The position numbers and the translations under genes were made by a program. A stretch of 34,982 nt of DNA, from contig JAOABG010000006.1 of NCBI GenBank assembly GCA_026418475.1, forward strand, positions 1 through 34,982, written 5' to 3'. Positions 34,041 through 34,982 of this stretch are shown piece by piece. How positions within the stretch are numbered: position 1 is the first letter of the stretch; each line of letters begins with the position of its first letter. The DNA is from a bacterium. GTDB taxonomy: Bacteria > DRYD01. The notes under the pieces are model-generated. The model was not told the DNA's origin. It worked only from the letters and a program-made list of their open reading frames with translations, and made no database searches.

Positions 34041-34928
34041 TTATAGAATTTTTTTGTAAAAATCAACAGTTTTCTCTAATCCTTCTTTGAACTTGGTTTG
34101 AGGAGTAAGCAATTTTTGTTTCATTTCTGTTATGTCTGCAATTAATGATATTTTTTTACTTTCTACTGTTTTTATTTGGGGTTTTTTATTTAAAATATGA
34201 GCTATATTTAAAATTATTTCTTTCATGTTTATGATTTCGTTACCTGCTATGTTTATAATGTGTTTACCTTTGAGATTTATTGTTTTCATTGTTGCTAAAG
34301 CTGCGTCTTCTATGTATATCGGATTAATTTTTATTCCTTTTTTACCTTCTATTGTTATTTCTTCGTTGTAGTATACTTTTTTTATCAGTTGTGGTATTAG
34401 CATATTTATATTTTGCTTGGGGCCATATATAAAAAATGGTCGGAGTATGATGAATGATTCAAAATAGTCGCTATAGTTTCTCAGTATAATTTCGGCTGAT
34501 AGTTTAGAGGATAGATAAAAATTTATTTGTTGGTTTGCATTTATTATTGAGTATTCTTTGTGGTAAGTGGAAGACAAGTTATAGATTCCTCCAGTGGATG
34601 TATATACAAATTTTTTAACGTTGTTTTTTATTCCCCACTGGATGATTTTCATTGGGACTATCAAGTTTATGTTCAAAATTTCATCTGCGTATTCTGGAAA
34701 TCTTTTATAATTTCTTGACTGGGCTAAATAAAATATAATATCAATATTTGGGGGAAATACATTTAGATCAAGGTTAGAAAGATCTTGTTTAAGTATTTTA
34801 ATATTTCCTCTTTTCTCAAAATTGAGTATATCAGATCTAACAATTGCAAATACGTTGTGGTTTTCTGGTAGGATTTCTACCACTTTACTTCCTAAAAATC
34901 CGTTGGCACCTATGACTAATATATTCAT
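34041..34928 (-). CDS. NAD-dependent epimerase/dehydratase (extended SDR)
   Basis: A 295-residue short-chain dehydrogenase of the extended type, likely acting on a nucleotide sugar for surface polysaccharide. The Rossmann start ILVIGANGFLGSKVVE shows GxxGxxG, followed by AIVRSD. The catalytic residues are in YTSTGGIYN (Ser/Thr) and YLSSKLSAE (Tyr-x3-Lys). RPFFIYGPKQNINMLIPQL is the usual substrate-region motif. Substrate is not deducible. It overlaps the partial gene upstream by an ATGA junction, so it belongs to a minus-strand operon whose other members lie to the right of the window. Composition is rich in Ile, Asn and Lys, like the other minus-strand genes. Confidence 0.88.
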   Translation of the reverse strand: MNILVIGANGFLGSKVVEILPENHNVFAIVRSDILNFEKRGNIKILKQDLSNLDLNVFPPNIDIIFYLAQSRNYKRFPEYADEILNINLIVPMKIIQWGIKNNVKKFVYTSTGGIYNLSSTYHKEYSIINANQQINFYLSSKLSAEIILRNYSDYFESFIILRPFFIYGPKQNINMLIPQLIKKVYYNEEITIEGKKGIKINPIYIEDAALATMKTINLKGKHIINIAGNEIINMKEIILNIAHILNKKPQIKTVESKKISLIADITEMKQKLLTPQTKFKEGLEKTVDFYKKIL

Positions 34929-34982
34929 GAATTTGCTATTTTTATAAATTCTTTTTTTAGTAATGGTTTATCTTCAAGAAGC
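34925..34982 (-). CDS. 3' end of an unidentified gene
   Basis: Reading the minus strand inward from the window edge gives an open frame of 19 codons ending LLEDKPLLKKEFIKIANS and a TGA that overlaps the epimerase ATG (ATGA). Such an overlap is typical of genes translated in sequence. The piece is too short for identification; glycosyltransferases often precede sugar epimerases, but nothing in these residues proves this. Confidence 0.6.
   Translation of the reverse strand, partial: LLEDKPLLKKEFIKIANS

Noticed and set aside
1-34982. CRISPR array, defence island, prophage, insertion sequence, tRNA or rRNA
   Set aside because: No spaced direct repeats, transposase, integrase, capsid or restriction motifs and no cloverleaf-size gap; nearly every base belongs to a recognisable or operon-placed gene.

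Overview
The window is about 35 kb of AT-rich, densely coding bacterial chromosome. It carries 25 complete protein genes plus one truncated gene at each edge. There is no rRNA, tRNA, CRISPR array, insertion sequence or phage gene, and no gene-free stretch reaches 300 bases (the longest gap is about 120). The host looks like a flagellated, two-membrane (diderm) bacterium: it has a rod/hook-type flagellar protein, a TamB-like envelope protein, a periplasmic-type alpha-2-macroglobulin, a pseudopilin and an anchored HtrA. Arginine is written mostly with AGA/AGG, isoleucine often with ATA, and TTG starts are common. A long RecG and an archaeal-type methyltransferase would suit a deep-branching, perhaps thermophilic lineage, but I cannot name the phylum.

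Layout. (1) 1-5816, plus strand: a compact operon of pgpH (5' end missing), a divergent ybeY, a DgkA-PAP2 fusion, two CBS-domain membrane proteins of the CNNM/CorC type, and a Ycf45-like R3H ATPase. Its first three genes match the classical yqfF-ybeY-dgkA order. (2) 5809-8232, minus strand: an envelope quality-control operon of HtrA protease, a small secreted M48 metallopeptidase and a degenerate GGDEF protein. (3) 8339-21462, plus strand: ftsK, two universal stress proteins, recG, mrp, a 1444-residue alpha-2-macroglobulin, a pseudopilin and der. (4) 21584-23898: an FlgF/FlgG-type protein, then a tight pair of a Cys-rich 94-residue protein and a 379-residue barrel-sandwich/KOW protein of unknown function. 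(5) 23963-34033: DUF3084 protein, RuvC/YqgF-like nuclease, COG2521 methyltransferase, TamB-like giant, rpsB, a membrane-anchored CofE-like protein, comEA and an exported metallo-beta-lactamase-fold protein. Spacing in this run is mostly overlapping or near zero. (6) 34041-34982, minus strand: an NAD-dependent epimerase preceded by the last 19 codons of another gene.

Themes. Much of the content concerns the envelope: TamB, HtrA, M48, A2M, the CNNM-like proteins, DgkA-PAP2 and the pseudopilin. The rest is nucleic-acid housekeeping: RecG, FtsK, Der, YbeY, S2, the RuvC-like protein and ComEA. Several familiar proteins carry unusual changes: a GspG-like insert at the bait position of A2M, a YbeY lacking its third zinc histidine, an Mrp lacking one cysteine of CxxC, one of two Usp proteins without the ATP-binding glycines, a GGDEF protein without GGDEF, and a CofE-like domain fused to a membrane anchor. 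The most promising places for undescribed biology are the A2M insert with its neighbouring pseudopilin, and the Cys-rich/KOW pair. No complete new defence or mobile system is visible. Functions are assigned by recognising motifs in the translations; no database search was possible.
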